DNA from: Pseudo-nitzschia pungens
Taxonomy: Eukaryota; Bacillariophyta; Bacillariophyceae; Bacillariales; Bacillariaceae
DNA: 64,000 bases
Assembly: GCA_037355855.1 (NCBI GenBank)
Contig: CM074765.1
Location: 1 to 64,000 of the forward strand
Direction of reading: 5' to 3'
Positions 42,177 through 54,078 of this stretch are shown here, one piece after another. The position numbers and the translations under genes are program-made. Under the pieces are notes generated by a model, which was given only the letters and a program-made list of their open reading frames with translations, did not search any database and was not told the DNA's origin. Every line of letters begins with the position of its first letter. Position 1 is the stretch's first letter.

Positions 42177-43496
42177 ATGCCCTCTCACACAACGCGGTCT
42201 CGCTCTCAGCCTCATCGGAGACGAAGCTCCACCGGATCTTTCAAATACCAGCACCAAATTCATCAACGGCACCATCAGAATCAGAATCAACAGATCCACC
42301 GTCGATCCCCCACGAGCGTCAGAGATGTTCGCTCGTGTACGCAGCACAATCCTTCGCACTCGCACTCGCACTCTCGCCAACGGTCCGCCACATTTGATGA
42401 GGCCTTTCGTAGCGGAACCGTCCTTCCCTACGTTCTGGATTCCGCGGTCCGCTCGCTGGATCTGAACTTTCTAAGCTTCCACACGGCCCTGTGCTCCTCC
42501 TTTGGAGCAAATGCGACTGCCACTGCCACTGCCACTGCCACTGCCGCTGCAACCGAAGAAATGGAACGATGGACGAAGGATTGCCGCTACGGCACTGTTG
42601 CTCATCACGAGGTCGAGCTCGGTCACGAATACCAACACGAATACCAAGAGGACGAGGAAGACGAGCAGCATCTCGAGCAGGAACAACAGCATCCCCCTAC
42701 CCCTTTGCCTTGTCGCGAACCTCTTCATCTGATCTCGTGTCACTGCGACGACAACCACAGCCACAATTGCGAGAATGCCAGTGTCAATGCCGACGTGCCT
42801 TGCCGTGCTTGTGGCTCCCATACCGAGAGCGAACGCAAATCCAGAGGTCTGCATCCAAGCTGCTGCCAAAACACACCAAATTCAAAGTCGAATTTGAGTT
42901 CGAATTTGAATACGAATACGAATACGAAGCCAAACGCAACCCCGGCCCCAAACGATCGCAAACGGTCGTGGATCACAGTGCCGCGGCACAAACCTCCCGA
43001 ACAGAAAAAACAGCAGCAGCAGCAACAACAACAGAATCATCATAACCACCAACAGCAACAGCCGTATGCTTCCTCCCGGTGCTCTTTCCCCAACCCAAAA
43101 ACGACCCCACTACCAACCCACGATCGTTTGCCATTCGGTTACTATTCGTACGAGTACGAAGCGAACTGGATGGGATACCGGCCCTTGGCTCCCTGGGTCA
43201 TGTCGATGGTACGAATAGAAGGAATATTCATTCCACTCCAATTCACGAGTCGACGGTTCAATATCGGCATCTGTTCCAAACCTGTTCTTCCCCCCCCATT
43301 CCATACTCGTGTCGTGCTGCTTCTTCTTTTCCTGGAAGTGGTTCTTCTTTCCACTTTCAATTCCATTTCCATTTCCATTTCCATTTCCATTTCCATTTCC
43401 ATTTCCATTTCCATTTCCACCTCGATTCCCTTTTACATTCCAATTCGAGAGTCTATCCCTCACTGTCGGATAACAAACAACGAACAATTGCACTAA
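42177..43496 (+). CDS. Doubtful low-complexity protein, 439 aa
   Basis: The frame from the ATG at 42177 is rich in Gln, His, Ser and Arg. It has short less-biased stretches (for example SATFDEAFRSGTVLPYVLDS and GYYSYEYEANWMGYRPLAPW) that look coding. Its last ~60 residues run through a (CATTTC)n microsatellite at 43362-43420, so the true 3' end may differ, perhaps by splicing near a GTACGA at about 43209. It is on the same strand just upstream of the B56 gene. No family is recognised. Competing frames overlap it, so it may not be a gene. Confidence 0.35.
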   Translation: MPSHTTRSRSQPHRRRSSTGSFKYQHQIHQRHHQNQNQQIHRRSPTSVRDVRSCTQHNPSHSHSHSRQRSATFDEAFRSGTVLPYVLDSAVRSLDLNFLSFHTALCSSFGANATATATATATAAATEEMERWTKDCRYGTVAHHEVELGHEYQHEYQEDEEDEQHLEQEQQHPPTPLPCREPLHLISCHCDDNHSHNCENASVNADVPCRACGSHTESERKSRGLHPSCCQNTPNSKSNLSSNLNTNTNTKPNATPAPNDRKRSWITVPRHKPPEQKKQQQQQQQQNHHNHQQQQPYASSRCSFPNPKTTPLPTHDRLPFGYYSYEYEANWMGYRPLAPWVMSMVRIEGIFIPLQFTSRRFNIGICSKPVLPPPFHTRVVLLLLFLEVVLLSTFNSISISISISISISISISISTSIPFYIPIRESIPHCRITNNEQLH

Positions 43497-43593
43497 CGAT
43501 TTTGCTTGTTTCTCTTCATAACCTGTCATTTACAATCCAATGCAATCCAATACAATCCAAACGTAACCCAAGAATGACGACTCGTCGTCCGGC

Positions 43594-45123
43594 ATGTCTT
43601 CTCCGGGGAGCTCGAGCAAGTCTGGTAGGTCCAGCGGAAGCAGCAGCAAGGGTGCCCCCTTAGCCTCTTCCAGCAAGCAAGCAGCGGATGCCTCCTCGGG
43701 CAGCAGCTCAGCCGCCGTCTCCTCGAAGCGCGGATCCTCGACACCCAAGTCCTCCTCTTCAGCCGCTTCCTCTTCTATGGCACACGGCAACAACACGGGT
43801 GAACTCGAACAGGTCCACGTTCAGCACCCCGGGGCCGACCGATCGGCCCTCAAGGAACTCCCGGCCCTACGGGATGCCCCCCCCGCCAAGCGAGAGGAAC
43901 TCTTTGTCCTCAAGCTGAAGCTCTGCTCAGTCATTTTCTCTTTTGATGATCCCATGGCCGACAAGCGAGGCAAGGACATGAAGCGACAGACCCTACTGGA
44001 GCTTGTCGATTACGTCAACACTCCGGCGGGACAAAAGATCTTTACCGAATCCGTCATGGGAGATCTCATGGCCATGGTCTCGGCTAATGTCTGCCGTGCC
44101 CTTCCTCCGGCCACGGACGATTTCGATCCCGAGGAGGACGAGCCCGTGCTGGAACCGGCCTGGCCACACCTGCAGGTGGCCTACGAATTCTTTTTGCGGT
44201 TCATTGTCAGCTCGGAAGTCAACGCCAAGGCCGCCAAGAAGTACGTCGACCAAAAGTTTTGCCTCCAGCTCGTCGAGCTCTTTGATTCGGAGGATCCACG
44301 CGAACGCGACTACCTCAAGACAATCCTTCACCGCATCTACGGAAAGTTCATGTCCCACAGATCCTTTATTCGACGGGCCATCTCCAACGTATTTTACCGA
44401 TTCGTCTACGAAACGGAGCGCCACAATGGAATCGGCGAGCTGCTGGAGATTCTCGGTAGCATCATCAACGGGTTTGCTATTCCCCTCAAGAAGGAGCACT
44501 TGCAGTTTTTGGTGCGGGCGCTGATTCCCCTGCACAAGCCCAAGTGCGTAGCCCTCTACCACCAGCAGCTCTCTTACTGCATCATCCAGTACGTCGAAAA
44601 GGACGCCGACACGGCCACGCCCATCCTCAATGGATTCTTCAAGTGCTGGCCGTGGTCCTCTTCCGGCAAGCAGGTCATGTTTCTGAACGAGCTGGAAGAA
44701 ATCCTTGAACTACTGGGCGCCGAGCAGCTCGCTCAGGTCTCGGACATGCTCTTTACCAACCTGGCTCGCTGCCTCGACTCGGACCACTTCCAGGTCGTTG
44801 AGCGGGCCCTCTTTTTGTGGAACAACGAGCACCTGGTCAATTCCGGATGCCTCTCGCGCCTTAACGCCCAGGCCGTTCTGCCCATCATCTACGGGCCCCT
44901 CTACAAGAATTCGGCCGGACACTGGAACGCGACCGTCGAAGGACTCGCCCAGAACGTTCTCAAGATGTACATGGAGTACGATCTCAACCTCTACGACCGA
45001 TGCACGGCTAACTACTTCCGCGAGGAAGAGGAGGCCAAGCGCAAGCTCGCTGCACTGGAGGAGCGGTGGACGGCGATCGAGAAGGTGGCGTCGACCAACA
45101 CGCCATCCATCTCGGTCCGTTAG
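43594..45123 (+). CDS. Protein phosphatase 2A regulatory B subunit, B56 (B') family
   Basis: This complete 509-aa protein has a Ser/Ala-rich N-terminal tail of about 75 residues followed by the all-helical B56 HEAT-like solenoid (about 85-490). Recognisable family segments are RDYLKTILHRIYGKF, FIRRAISNVFYRF, GIGELLEILGSIINGFA, PLKKEHLQFL, YCIIQYVEKD and FLNELEEILE. B56 subunits bind the PP2A A/C core and choose substrates, usually through LxxIxE motifs, in the cytosol and nucleus. The coding region is unspliced and GC-rich with many C-ending codons. The ATG at 43594 is the first in this frame. Confidence 0.96.
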   Translation: MSSPGSSSKSGRSSGSSSKGAPLASSSKQAADASSGSSSAAVSSKRGSSTPKSSSSAASSSMAHGNNTGELEQVHVQHPGADRSALKELPALRDAPPAKREELFVLKLKLCSVIFSFDDPMADKRGKDMKRQTLLELVDYVNTPAGQKIFTESVMGDLMAMVSANVCRALPPATDDFDPEEDEPVLEPAWPHLQVAYEFFLRFIVSSEVNAKAAKKYVDQKFCLQLVELFDSEDPRERDYLKTILHRIYGKFMSHRSFIRRAISNVFYRFVYETERHNGIGELLEILGSIINGFAIPLKKEHLQFLVRALIPLHKPKCVALYHQQLSYCIIQYVEKDADTATPILNGFFKCWPWSSSGKQVMFLNELEEILELLGAEQLAQVSDMLFTNLARCLDSDHFQVVERALFLWNNEHLVNSGCLSRLNAQAVLPIIYGPLYKNSAGHWNATVEGLAQNVLKMYMEYDLNLYDRCTANYFREEEEAKRKLAALEERWTAIEKVASTNTPSISVR

Positions 45124-46080
45124 GGACAAAATCTGGTGGTATGGTATGTTATGATATGATATGATATGATATGGTGTAGATGCGGACGAGAAGACGAGAT
45201 GATGAACCATTGTTGAATGGCATGAAATGAAATTAATGGAAATGACACGGGCGTTGCACTGCGGTGTGATGTAGTGCATTCGTCTATTGCGTCATAGATT
45301 TCAGGGGGAGTGGATGTGCACAGTACATTGCAGTATGGTGCAATGCAATTCATTGCATATTCTATCATATATCGGAAGGAATGCAACGGAATGGAATGGA
45401 ATCGAATCAAGTCGCTTTGGATTCATTTTTCTGTTTTTTATCGTAACGTTACATAACATTGCACTACATTGCGTTCGTCTCTTTCCTTCTGTTACGTGCT
45501 CGTCCTGCACCACCCAAATTTATTCTGAGCTATCTATCTATCGCCACTGTCTATTGAGGGATGGAGGGACACAAACAACATTCCATCTGCAACCATTCGA
45601 TGAAGCATTGCATAATTTTTACCAAGTCACTATTAATTCTAAATACACTAAGAGAATACCGGTATGCTGTTACTAATGAGTCACCATCACCAATACTATA
45701 GCATATTAGAAAAAAGGGACAGGAGCGGATATGAATGAGTCAGTTTCTTTTTCGGTTAGCTTTTCGTTGGTCTGTGCTCCCTCCTCTTGGCACAGATGTC
45801 GCTGTCACGATGCCTATGGTTTCCATGCTATGGTATACTATGGCATGCTAGGGCGTGGTATGGGATGCTCCTTTGTATACCAGAACGATGTTTTGGGATT
45901 CTATGGCATGGTTTGGAATGGCTTGGTATGCTATACCATGCTATACCATGCTATACCATGCTATACAATGCTATACAATGCTATACAATGCTATACAATG
46001 CTATACAATGCTATACAATGCTATACAATGCTATACAATGCAATACCATATACCATGCTGTGACATGCTGTGACATGCTA
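45124..46080. repeat. B56 3' flank and 10-bp CTATACAATG array
   Basis: 45140-45175 has (TATGA)n. 45927-46040 is an array of about 12-13 units, first CTATACCATG and then CTATACAATG, switching variant once. The ORFs through it are artefacts. No gene is seen to 46080. Confidence 0.85.
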
Positions 46081-49000
46081 TGCTATCATGTTCGTCGGAA
46101 ACTGGTTCCTTCCGCTATTGCACACCGCCTCAGCCCGGTGATAGGCTCCGTATCCTACCTACCAGTACATTAATGTGTGTTCGACATCGCGGGCAAGTGA
46201 GGCCGAGCGAGACTGACGACTCTGAATTGAATTGCGATTCATTCTTTCGTTCCTGTCGTGATCTTGTTCTTGTTCTTGTTCTTGTTCATTCCCCACCCTC
46301 GGAGCGAGTAGTCACTCGCCGTGCCAACTGTTGGTTGTTCGGTTTGCTCCATTGCTCCGTTGCTCCGTTGCTGTTCTACACACAAGAAAGGCCTCGTTCC
46401 CTCTGTTGAGAAGCTGCGGTGGTCTACCGGTATCTATCCGCCGCTTCGCAGTTTCAATCGTCGAATTCCTTTGCTTTGGTTTGCTTTGTGTTCGTATTAG
46501 AGTATGTGTACTATCCCGATCCAAAAAAGCAAAACCGGTCCCGCAAACCCTGTTCGGTCCCCGTGCCAAGCCGACGATCCGGAGGAAGGAAACCACTCCT
46601 TTCATTATCCCCCAGTGCCTTTCCAATTCAATTCCATGTCCTGTTTCGTCGATACGAGGCGACGAGATTGGCCGCGTTCACACTCCGAGTCATCCCGTGC
46701 TAGCTTACCAAGGTCTCCATTACTATTTCTATTTCTATTTCTATTTCTATTTCTATTTCTATTTCTATTTGCGTTTCGTTTCGTTTCGTTTCGTTTCGTT
46801 TCGTTTCGTTTCGTTGTCGTCGCAGCGCAGCATGCTTTCCACTTACCTTTCGATTTGTTTGTGTAAGTGCGTGTTTGTCTCTCTCTCCCCCCCCCCCCTC
46901 CCAATTCATAGAAGACATAGGAGAACGCAGCGCAACACACTCTGGAGGCAGTAGAACAAGAGCTGGCTCGGGTATGCAGAGACACACGCAGATTGGATAC
47001 CATCTATGAATGCATCTCTGAATGCATCTCTGAATGCACCTATGAATGCACCTATGAATGCATCTATGAATGTATCTATGAATGCATCCATGAATCAATC
47101 ACTCTATCAATCAATCCATGAACTCATCCATGAATGCACATATCCATGAATCCAACCTACCATGAATCCACCCATGAATCCATCCTACCATGAATCAATC
47201 CATGAACCCATCCATGAATGCATCCATGGATGAACCCATCCATGAACCCTTCCACGAATCCATCGTTGTTGGAACCCGGTTTGTGGATTACGTGATCGGT
47301 TGAACGGTGGTGTTTTGTTTTGCGTTGCGAAGATTTCCACCAGTCTCGACCGCCACGACCGATTTCCTCCAATTATGGAAAGTACCCAACCGAAACCATT
47401 CCTTGCGGATTGTCTTCAGCAGATACGAGGTATATTTACAGGTACAGGTACACATACTAAGTACTTGTACTACACGACACTTCTGCACACCACCATCCCG
47501 CAAGAGAACTCTAGCTAGATGATTCGTTCCAGCTCCTTTGCAACGCTACTCGTTTGGTTTGTTTCGATTAGGTTGCCCTGCTTTTCCCATACCGTCGCTT
47601 TTGGTCGGACAGTTCCTTGGGTTTGGTTAGATTTCGTTTCGATCCAATCCGTCTCGCATATTGTGTTCATTCTATAATTATATTACGACGAGCACAAGAG
47701 ATGAGTCCATGTTGTAAAAAAAAGATAATACTTTGGTCACAGTTGCATGCTGCAAAATGCTGCATAACCCAGACCATATATTGTGACAAAACCATCTGAT
47801 GACACTTCCCTCTGTCACATCCATACCCGTACTTGTACGCATAACCATACCCATACCGACGATGGCATACGTCAGTGTCACTATTAGTGTCGCTATCGCT
47901 ATCGCTATCGGTCTCAGCAGATATACCGTACAGGAAATGCTTCCCGATACAGCGGCATTATTGTTATGCATCCTTATTTTGAAATCAAAACCACGGTGAC
48001 CGATCTGCTTCCAAGACTTACCTGTCCGCCGTCACAAACATGCCTCACGGCTCATCCTGTCTTTAGGTCATGTTTTTTTCATCAATTTCTATGTACAACA
48101 TTATTTTTCTATATATAATATATTCCTTTCCATGAACCTAAATTTTTCAAACTTAATCTTGCTACCGCCATTATTGTGGGGGCATCGACGCTTTTCAAGC
48201 TCCAATATTCATTGGCTTCGTCGCCAAATTACGGGTCTTTCGTAGATAACCGTGGAAGTGGGATAATATTATGACACCATTCCACGTACGGAACAAATGC
48301 TCTTTACAAGCACGAACTCGTAAAGAACGGTACTCGTCGTACGCATCGTGATTGCATAGTGACTGCACTGTGATTGGAAGTGTCCCAACAATCCTGCGAG
48401 GCACTTAGATCATACCATTCGTCCTCCCACCGAAATTCTCCCAAATTTTGTGTCTGTTCCTAATATCCATTCCGGTCCACGAGTGGAAGTCACCAAAAGT
48501 CTTTTAATCCATGAACGGGCACAGGCTTAAATGAGTCGTGTGGGGAGGCACCATTTAACGGATTCGGTAGTTCGAATCGTTTCTAAAGAATTTTCCTCTC
48601 GAATCTACTGCCTGTCACAAAGTTTTTCGACTCCTAACTCCTTTCGAACCGTTGAGGTTAAAAGTTGAAAGGAAATTTCCACACACATCGCATTCCCTAA
48701 CCACGAGTTTGTAGGAAACGAAAACACTTATCGTTCTACAAGATAAGTGTTTCCAGCACTCGGAATGTTCCTTTCCGACAGTGCCCTATACCGTCACCTA
48801 TCGCCATACCGCCATTGATAGAAATAGCGGTTCGGATAGTCGTAGTTCTTCCTGGAAGATAGGTTCTGCGGGAGGTGGTAGTATCGAGCGAACGGGCGAT
48901 AGGGAAGGAAGCAGTACCAGGATCCTGCCCTGGGGATTTGTTGTTCATTGGTGTTTCGTTTTTGTGTTTGTGTCGGCGCATGGCTGCAATTCTCACTGCG

Positions 49001-49537
49001 ATTGCGAGTTGTGGCGGTGCCTGCATTCTTCTCTCCCCGCGGAGGAAACAGCAGAACCGGTCCATAGATTCGAGCCGCTCCGCCAATGTTATTATTCGTG
49101 GACGAACCGAAACCATACGACCTAAGCACACAACAAGTACTCGTAGTCGGACCCGCAGACGCAGTCACAAGATAAGGTTGGACACAATACCCATAAATAC
49201 CACTGCTACATCAATTGCATTCCATCCATTGCATCAATCCATCCATACATTAAATCCATCCACACCAGATATTCTTTCCCCGCCGTGCCAGTACGTGCCT
49301 CGAATGTTTCGTGATTCGCATGCTGAAGTGGAACAGGAAGAAAGGAAGGAATACGTGCACGGCTGGTGGTATAGATTAGAACACAAAAGCAGAAGCCCAA
49401 ACTGACACAAACATTCACATGCACTTGTACACACGCCAATACTCGATCTGTCTCTCTCACAGTTTTCTCCTTCCGCCTTGCCAACTTCTCTCTCCTACTA
49501 CCACAGGAAGAATCAAAGTCAATCTATTCCAGGAACG
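46081..49537. other. Gene-poor stretch with microsatellites
   Basis: (TTCTTG)n lies near 46262, (CTATTT)n then (CGTTT)n at 46724-46812, and a C-run near 46888. 47005-47260 is a 12-bp repeat of the type GAATGCATCTAT / GAATCCATCCAT. A frame at 48875-49405 has some normal-looking residues but no domain, so I do not call it. A CTACCACAG just before the next gene (near 49497-49506) could be a splice acceptor of a 5'-UTR intron. Confidence 0.5.
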
Positions 49538-51316
49538 ATGGGAATTCTATCTTCTCAGGCGGCCAAGAAGAAACAAAGTTCCTTCTCCAAGTCCACGTCT
49601 ACGTCTGCATCCTCGTCTTCATCCTCGTCTTTTTCGGAGTCCGTGTTGGAGTCTGTTTCGGAGTCTGCCCACACGGCTACAACGACATGGACCGAAACGA
49701 TGCATTCGTTGTCAACCGTGGAGTCGGTCGGGTCCCGCTGCTGCGAGTCCTCTTCCATTGTGTCCGCCTCGTCTCTGTCGGGATCCTCTGACTCTCACTC
49801 CACGGTCCTCTCGCTCTCGGCAATCACGCTGGCAAGCAAATTGTCCAACAGCGAAACGAAATCCAAGTCTGAATCCAAGGCAAAATCCAAATCCAAATCT
49901 AGTAGCAAGAGCGTGAACAAGAGCAGCAAGACGAAGAAAAGCACCAACCAGGGGACAAAAGAATCCAAGAATGAATGCGGTAGGAACGATCTGCTACTGT
50001 CACCTTCGAAAAAGAAACGACCCAAGGTTCTGAAACCAACAACGACAACATTTGTCGATGACGCCTCTACCACCGTCGATTCCGTCTGCACTACCTCCAC
50101 CACTGCCGATACTACCTCGTGCTCTGCTTCCTGTTCCGCTTCTGCGGTTTCTTCCTCCGTACTTTCGGTCTCTGCAGCTTCGGTTTCGGCTTCTACCTAT
50201 GCTTCCGTGGAAACAACCAAACGGAAGAAATCGAAATCCAAGAAATCAGAAAGAAATCCAAACTCGGAATCCAAATCCAAATCCAAGTCAAAATCCAAGT
50301 CAAAGTCGAAATCAAAGTCGAAAACAAAACGGGACAAACCAGAAGGTAATTCGAATTCCACCACAAAACCAAGAGCTAGCGAGAGCGTCGCAGGTTCGGA
50401 AACCGAACCGGAGACCGATCCCGAACCGGATTCAGACCACGAGATCGATGCAGTATCGACCATGACGATGGCAACGGCAGAGCAATCGGAGTCCGACACA
50501 AAATCCGTACGTTCGAGAACCAAAACAAAATCTTCCAAGTCCAAGTCCAAGTCCAAATCCATTTCCAAATCCGGTTCCAAGCCCAAACCGAAACCGGAGG
50601 ACTCCGATACGGAATCGAGAGCGACCACCACGTCGAGAGCCACTACCCAAAGCAAAAAGAAAAAGAAGAAATCGTCAAAATCCAAGACAGCACGAGTGAC
50701 TGCAGACCCACACGAATCTCCCACCAAGAAACAACCGACGGACCGATCCAAAGAGAAACCCAAACCACAACACAAAAGGGCGGTATCCTTTCTCGAGACG
50801 GTGGTGGTCCGTAGAGTCCGAAAACGAACCCCCCTCGAAGGCAAACTCTCCTGGTACTCTTCTGGGGATTACCGGGCATTCCGGCAGGATTCGATCGATG
50901 CTATCGACCTCCTCGCCCGGTGCGTCGAAGAAAACGACGATCCTTTGGCCTACGCCACGGCGCGGGACCACGCCCGGGGACTGGAGCCGTGGGCCTCCCT
51001 CTCGAGCATCCGCCAGCATCGACGGAGCTGGGAAAAACCCGGCAAAGCACAAGAAGAATCACAGGAGTTCGTCCTTACCAAGGCTGAGAAACGCCGGCGC
51101 ATGGCGGTGTGGGCCGTCCTTGAGGAGCAAGAATCTCAGTGTCGCAAGGCCGAGGCTGAGGGAATCTACTCCGTCTTTGACTACAACCACGAGCGAATCC
51201 GGGACGCATACGGGAGGCATACCCTGGCAGCGTCCGAGGTGGCATTTGCAATGGGGAAAATCGACGAGCTCAACGCGGGGTATCACAACGATGTTCCCGT
51301 TCCGATGGGCGACTAG
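49538..51316 (+). CDS. Ser/Lys-rich protein with N-myristoylation-type start and conserved C-terminal domain
   Basis: 592 aa from the ATG at 49538. MGILSSQAAKKK fits the N-myristoylation pattern (Gly2, Ser6, followed by Lys) and supports this start over the TTG 60 nt upstream. Residues about 10-410 are low complexity: Ser-rich at first, then long Lys/Ser runs (KSKSKSKSKSK), acidic patches and SRTKTK repeats, probably disordered. From about 411 (AVSFLETVVVRRV) the composition is normal. SWYSSGDYRAFRQDSIDAID is followed by helical segments to LAASEVAFAMGKIDELNAGY. The WYS-x2-DY-x2-F phrase recurs, as I recall, in many diatom proteins of unknown function. It may be a membrane-tethered or nuclear scaffold. 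Confidence 0.8.
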   Translation: MGILSSQAAKKKQSSFSKSTSTSASSSSSSSFSESVLESVSESAHTATTTWTETMHSLSTVESVGSRCCESSSIVSASSLSGSSDSHSTVLSLSAITLASKLSNSETKSKSESKAKSKSKSSSKSVNKSSKTKKSTNQGTKESKNECGRNDLLLSPSKKKRPKVLKPTTTTFVDDASTTVDSVCTTSTTADTTSCSASCSASAVSSSVLSVSAASVSASTYASVETTKRKKSKSKKSERNPNSESKSKSKSKSKSKSKSKSKTKRDKPEGNSNSTTKPRASESVAGSETEPETDPEPDSDHEIDAVSTMTMATAEQSESDTKSVRSRTKTKSSKSKSKSKSISKSGSKPKPKPEDSDTESRATTTSRATTQSKKKKKKSSKSKTARVTADPHESPTKKQPTDRSKEKPKPQHKRAVSFLETVVVRRVRKRTPLEGKLSWYSSGDYRAFRQDSIDAIDLLARCVEENDDPLAYATARDHARGLEPWASLSSIRQHRRSWEKPGKAQEESQEFVLTKAEKRRRMAVWAVLEEQESQCRKAEAEGIYSVFDYNHERIRDAYGRHTLAASEVAFAMGKIDELNAGYHNDVPVPMGD

Positions 51317-53577
51317 CGATTCATTCCTGAGGGAAGAGGGAATCGAGCCATGCTGTGTGAGAGGTTTGCTGTGCTCTGCTACAGTTGGAGGGGAAAGAAC
51401 CGATCGGGGCCAACGGCCTTGTTGCCAAGTCCGAGCGTGAGCACAAGCACAAGCACAAGCTGCAGGGTCACCGAGTGAGCGAGCCGACCAACGAAACAAG
51501 TGACAGTCTTCTGTTGCTGCTGCTGCCACAGCAAAAGCAGATGCATTCGTCCCCGTTTCGTTCCAAGAGAGCATTCACCGAGTAATGTACATCGTATCGT
51601 CCAAGAGTGAGCAACACCATATCGGGAACCGGAATGGAATTAAGTACGCACGTACAACATCACCGGCGAGACCCGTTGTGCTAGATTCTTCTGTAGCAAG
51701 CATACTAACAAACAAACAAACAATTCAAGACAACATCGTTTCCTTGCCGACACGCTTTGCATTTTGTTCTATTTCTACATGCTGATTATGCAGAATTCAC
51801 AAACCAACAGAACAAACCGCAAATGGACCAAGTCGTGTTGGCCCAACAACTGCCCTCTGCGGTTTTCACTATTTTCTTTTCACACGCGGTACGTTGCACT
51901 TTCACACCAAGCGAAAATTCTTTCCATGGGCCGAGTTGTGTTGGCTAAATGCTGGATGAACGTATCGAGGCAAGGAAAACCAAACCATGGCCTATTCGTG
52001 TTGGCCAAACGGATTCGTACGAACTACTAGTAGTGGTGGTTGAACGGAACGGAACCACACTCAGTCGTCAGTGATGTCATGGACACACTAAACTATATTA
52101 TATCAATATAGCAGTATACTACTAGTAGTAGTAGTATTCGCATTACATACTAGTAGTAGTAGTTTGATGACCAGCGTTCCAGGATCGCAATGCATCGCTG
52201 CTGCTGTATACTAATCATCCATCCCCAATTCTTCGTATTCCGCAGCAGTAGTACTAGCGAGGAATGCTATGCAGTGGCGTCCATTTGGTGCTTTGGAATA
52301 GTACTAGTACGCTAGTAGTAGCTTCTATTCTTGCTGGTTCTTTCCATTATGAATAGGGTGAAACCTCCAACTCTCGACTCACTCGCGACCATGTTCCCGC
52401 TTACATCATTGTGACGGGTAAAGCTACAAATCCTTTAGTGGTTCACATGAGATCATCGATAGGCTTCAGAAATACCTATAAATGACGGTTTTTTTGCATG
52501 CATGATACCTTTGCGGTTCTCCATATTATTCTAAATTACTTATCACATACGTCAGCAAATCCTTTTTTCGCCAAAGGAAGAAGTACGGAGAGCATTCTTC
52601 TTCATATGACGGTTTTCATCTTTCACTTAATAGATCCCCAGCGGCAGTGGTTAAGCAGTTCAAGCAAAATCTGTTGCCGGTAGATGGTACACGGATAAAT
52701 GTCATGATAAAATTGTGCAGTAATCACTCGGGGTAACAATTTTCGCTAATGATCACTCGAGAACACCGTCAAATATCACACGTAATGACGTGTGTGATGT
52801 CACCGTTCTTTGCATATTGTTATGCATTCGGAAGAGCACTAAATAGGACAACAATGAATCTGCGTCATCGCTCGTGGCGATCTATAACTGCGATTGGTTG
52901 ATAGCATCGCCCTCTGATACAAAAATACGAAGTATTTGGTTTGGCTTAACGTTCATATGTATTTTGTGGTTCCGACCATACCTTCGCTTATTCCCGCGGG
53001 TAGGAATTTGAAGCCGATCGGCATTCAGTTTTTCTTCAATTTTCTGAATCCCCCTTTTGTATGATTAAAAATAAATATTTCACAACAACGCCTTGAAGTT
53101 TTCGACCGCGGGGAACAAACAATCTCATTTTCCTCCTTCACTTTTCTTCGACAGCACGTGGTCTCCAGTAATCCAAGACTCCTTATAATTGATTTGTTCT
53201 GAAATTCTGTATCGAATTCAAGGTTCTCAAGTTTTTCGTTGAAGCACAAGTAAAGATTCCCAGAAATTCCCTCTTTTGACAGAGTAGTATGGGGATCTCT
53301 GATCCCAGAGCAAACAAAATCCCGAGTTTTTTGGAAAACGCTTTTTGCAAACACCGGATCCGTACGGTAATTAGAACAATGTACAGTTTTGGATCCTGTC
53401 CACTTAAATTAGGTGCGACGGTTATCGGTATCCTTCTCTCGCTGCTCATCGAGACGAACACGCACACAGCTGCCCATCCACACAAGCTGCTATTTTCTGC
53501 AAGACACAAAAGCCATCAACCCACCCACCAACGGATCTAAATCAAATCACATTACTCCAGAGTACGACAACTTCACT
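51317..53577. other. Intergenic region, no gene seen
   Basis: Contains GTTGGC-containing phrases repeated three times (TCGTGTTGGCC near 51833, 51936 and 51998) and AGTAGTAGTAG stretches at 52105-52165. An inverted repeat CACACGT-AATG-ACGTGTG lies at 52777-52794 with a TGACGTG core. No convincing coding frame. Confidence 0.5.
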
Positions 53578-54078
53578 ATGGACTGGTCGAACGCAACAGG
53601 AACAATGGAGGAAGAGAGCAACAGATCGAGACAATTCCATCTTTCGAAAAGAAGGAAGGTTGTTCGATCGTCATCAATAAAGATTCCATCGGCATCTTCG
53701 CATCACGAACCATCATCATCATCATCAACAAAGGTTTGTGACCTTTCGTTTCCGCATTCGATGTTGCCTCCCACAACAGAGTGCGTCGGTGACAGCCGAG
53801 ACCACGGCAACAGCACTGCGTGCCACCAGAGCCAAACTCCCGATACCTTCATGCACTCCGGCCACTCCTGTTGCATGTCCTCATCGTACTGCACCACGGC
53901 ATCCATGATGTCCTCGTCGTGCAATTCGGAAATCGGACTTCCAGACTTTATAACGAGCATACCTCCCATTCCCAATCTTTCGGGCCTTGACATGGAAGAC
54001 AGCACGGGTCGAGGAAATAGCAGGAGAACTTTCTCTATTTCCCGAAGATCATCGACGACTTCGTGGCACCTCAAGTGA
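53578..54078 (+). CDS. Small Ser-rich probable nuclear protein, 166 aa
   Basis: The ATG at 53578 opens a frame beginning MDWSNATGTMEEESN. A basic cluster SKRRKVVRSSS (about 23-33) is a likely nuclear localisation signal. The middle is Ser/His/Cys-rich. A more ordered stretch EIGLPDFITSIPPIPNLSGL lies near 120-140, and the tail RRTFSISRRSSTTSW offers basic-directed phosphorylation sites. No family is recognised. The frame is open further upstream, but that part is less convincing. Confidence 0.5.
   Translation: MDWSNATGTMEEESNRSRQFHLSKRRKVVRSSSIKIPSASSHHEPSSSSSTKVCDLSFPHSMLPPTTECVGDSRDHGNSTACHQSQTPDTFMHSGHSCCMSSSYCTTASMMSSSCNSEIGLPDFITSIPPIPNLSGLDMEDSTGRGNSRRTFSISRRSSTTSWHLK

Noticed and set aside
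46331..46954. 207-codon plus-strand ORF
   Set aside because: It crosses (CTATTT)n and (CGTTT)n microsatellites. There is no domain, and three overlapping frames are also open.
48875..49405. 176-codon plus-strand ORF
   Set aside because: No domain or targeting signal, mixed composition, and competing frames on both strands. More likely 5' flank of the gene at 49538.
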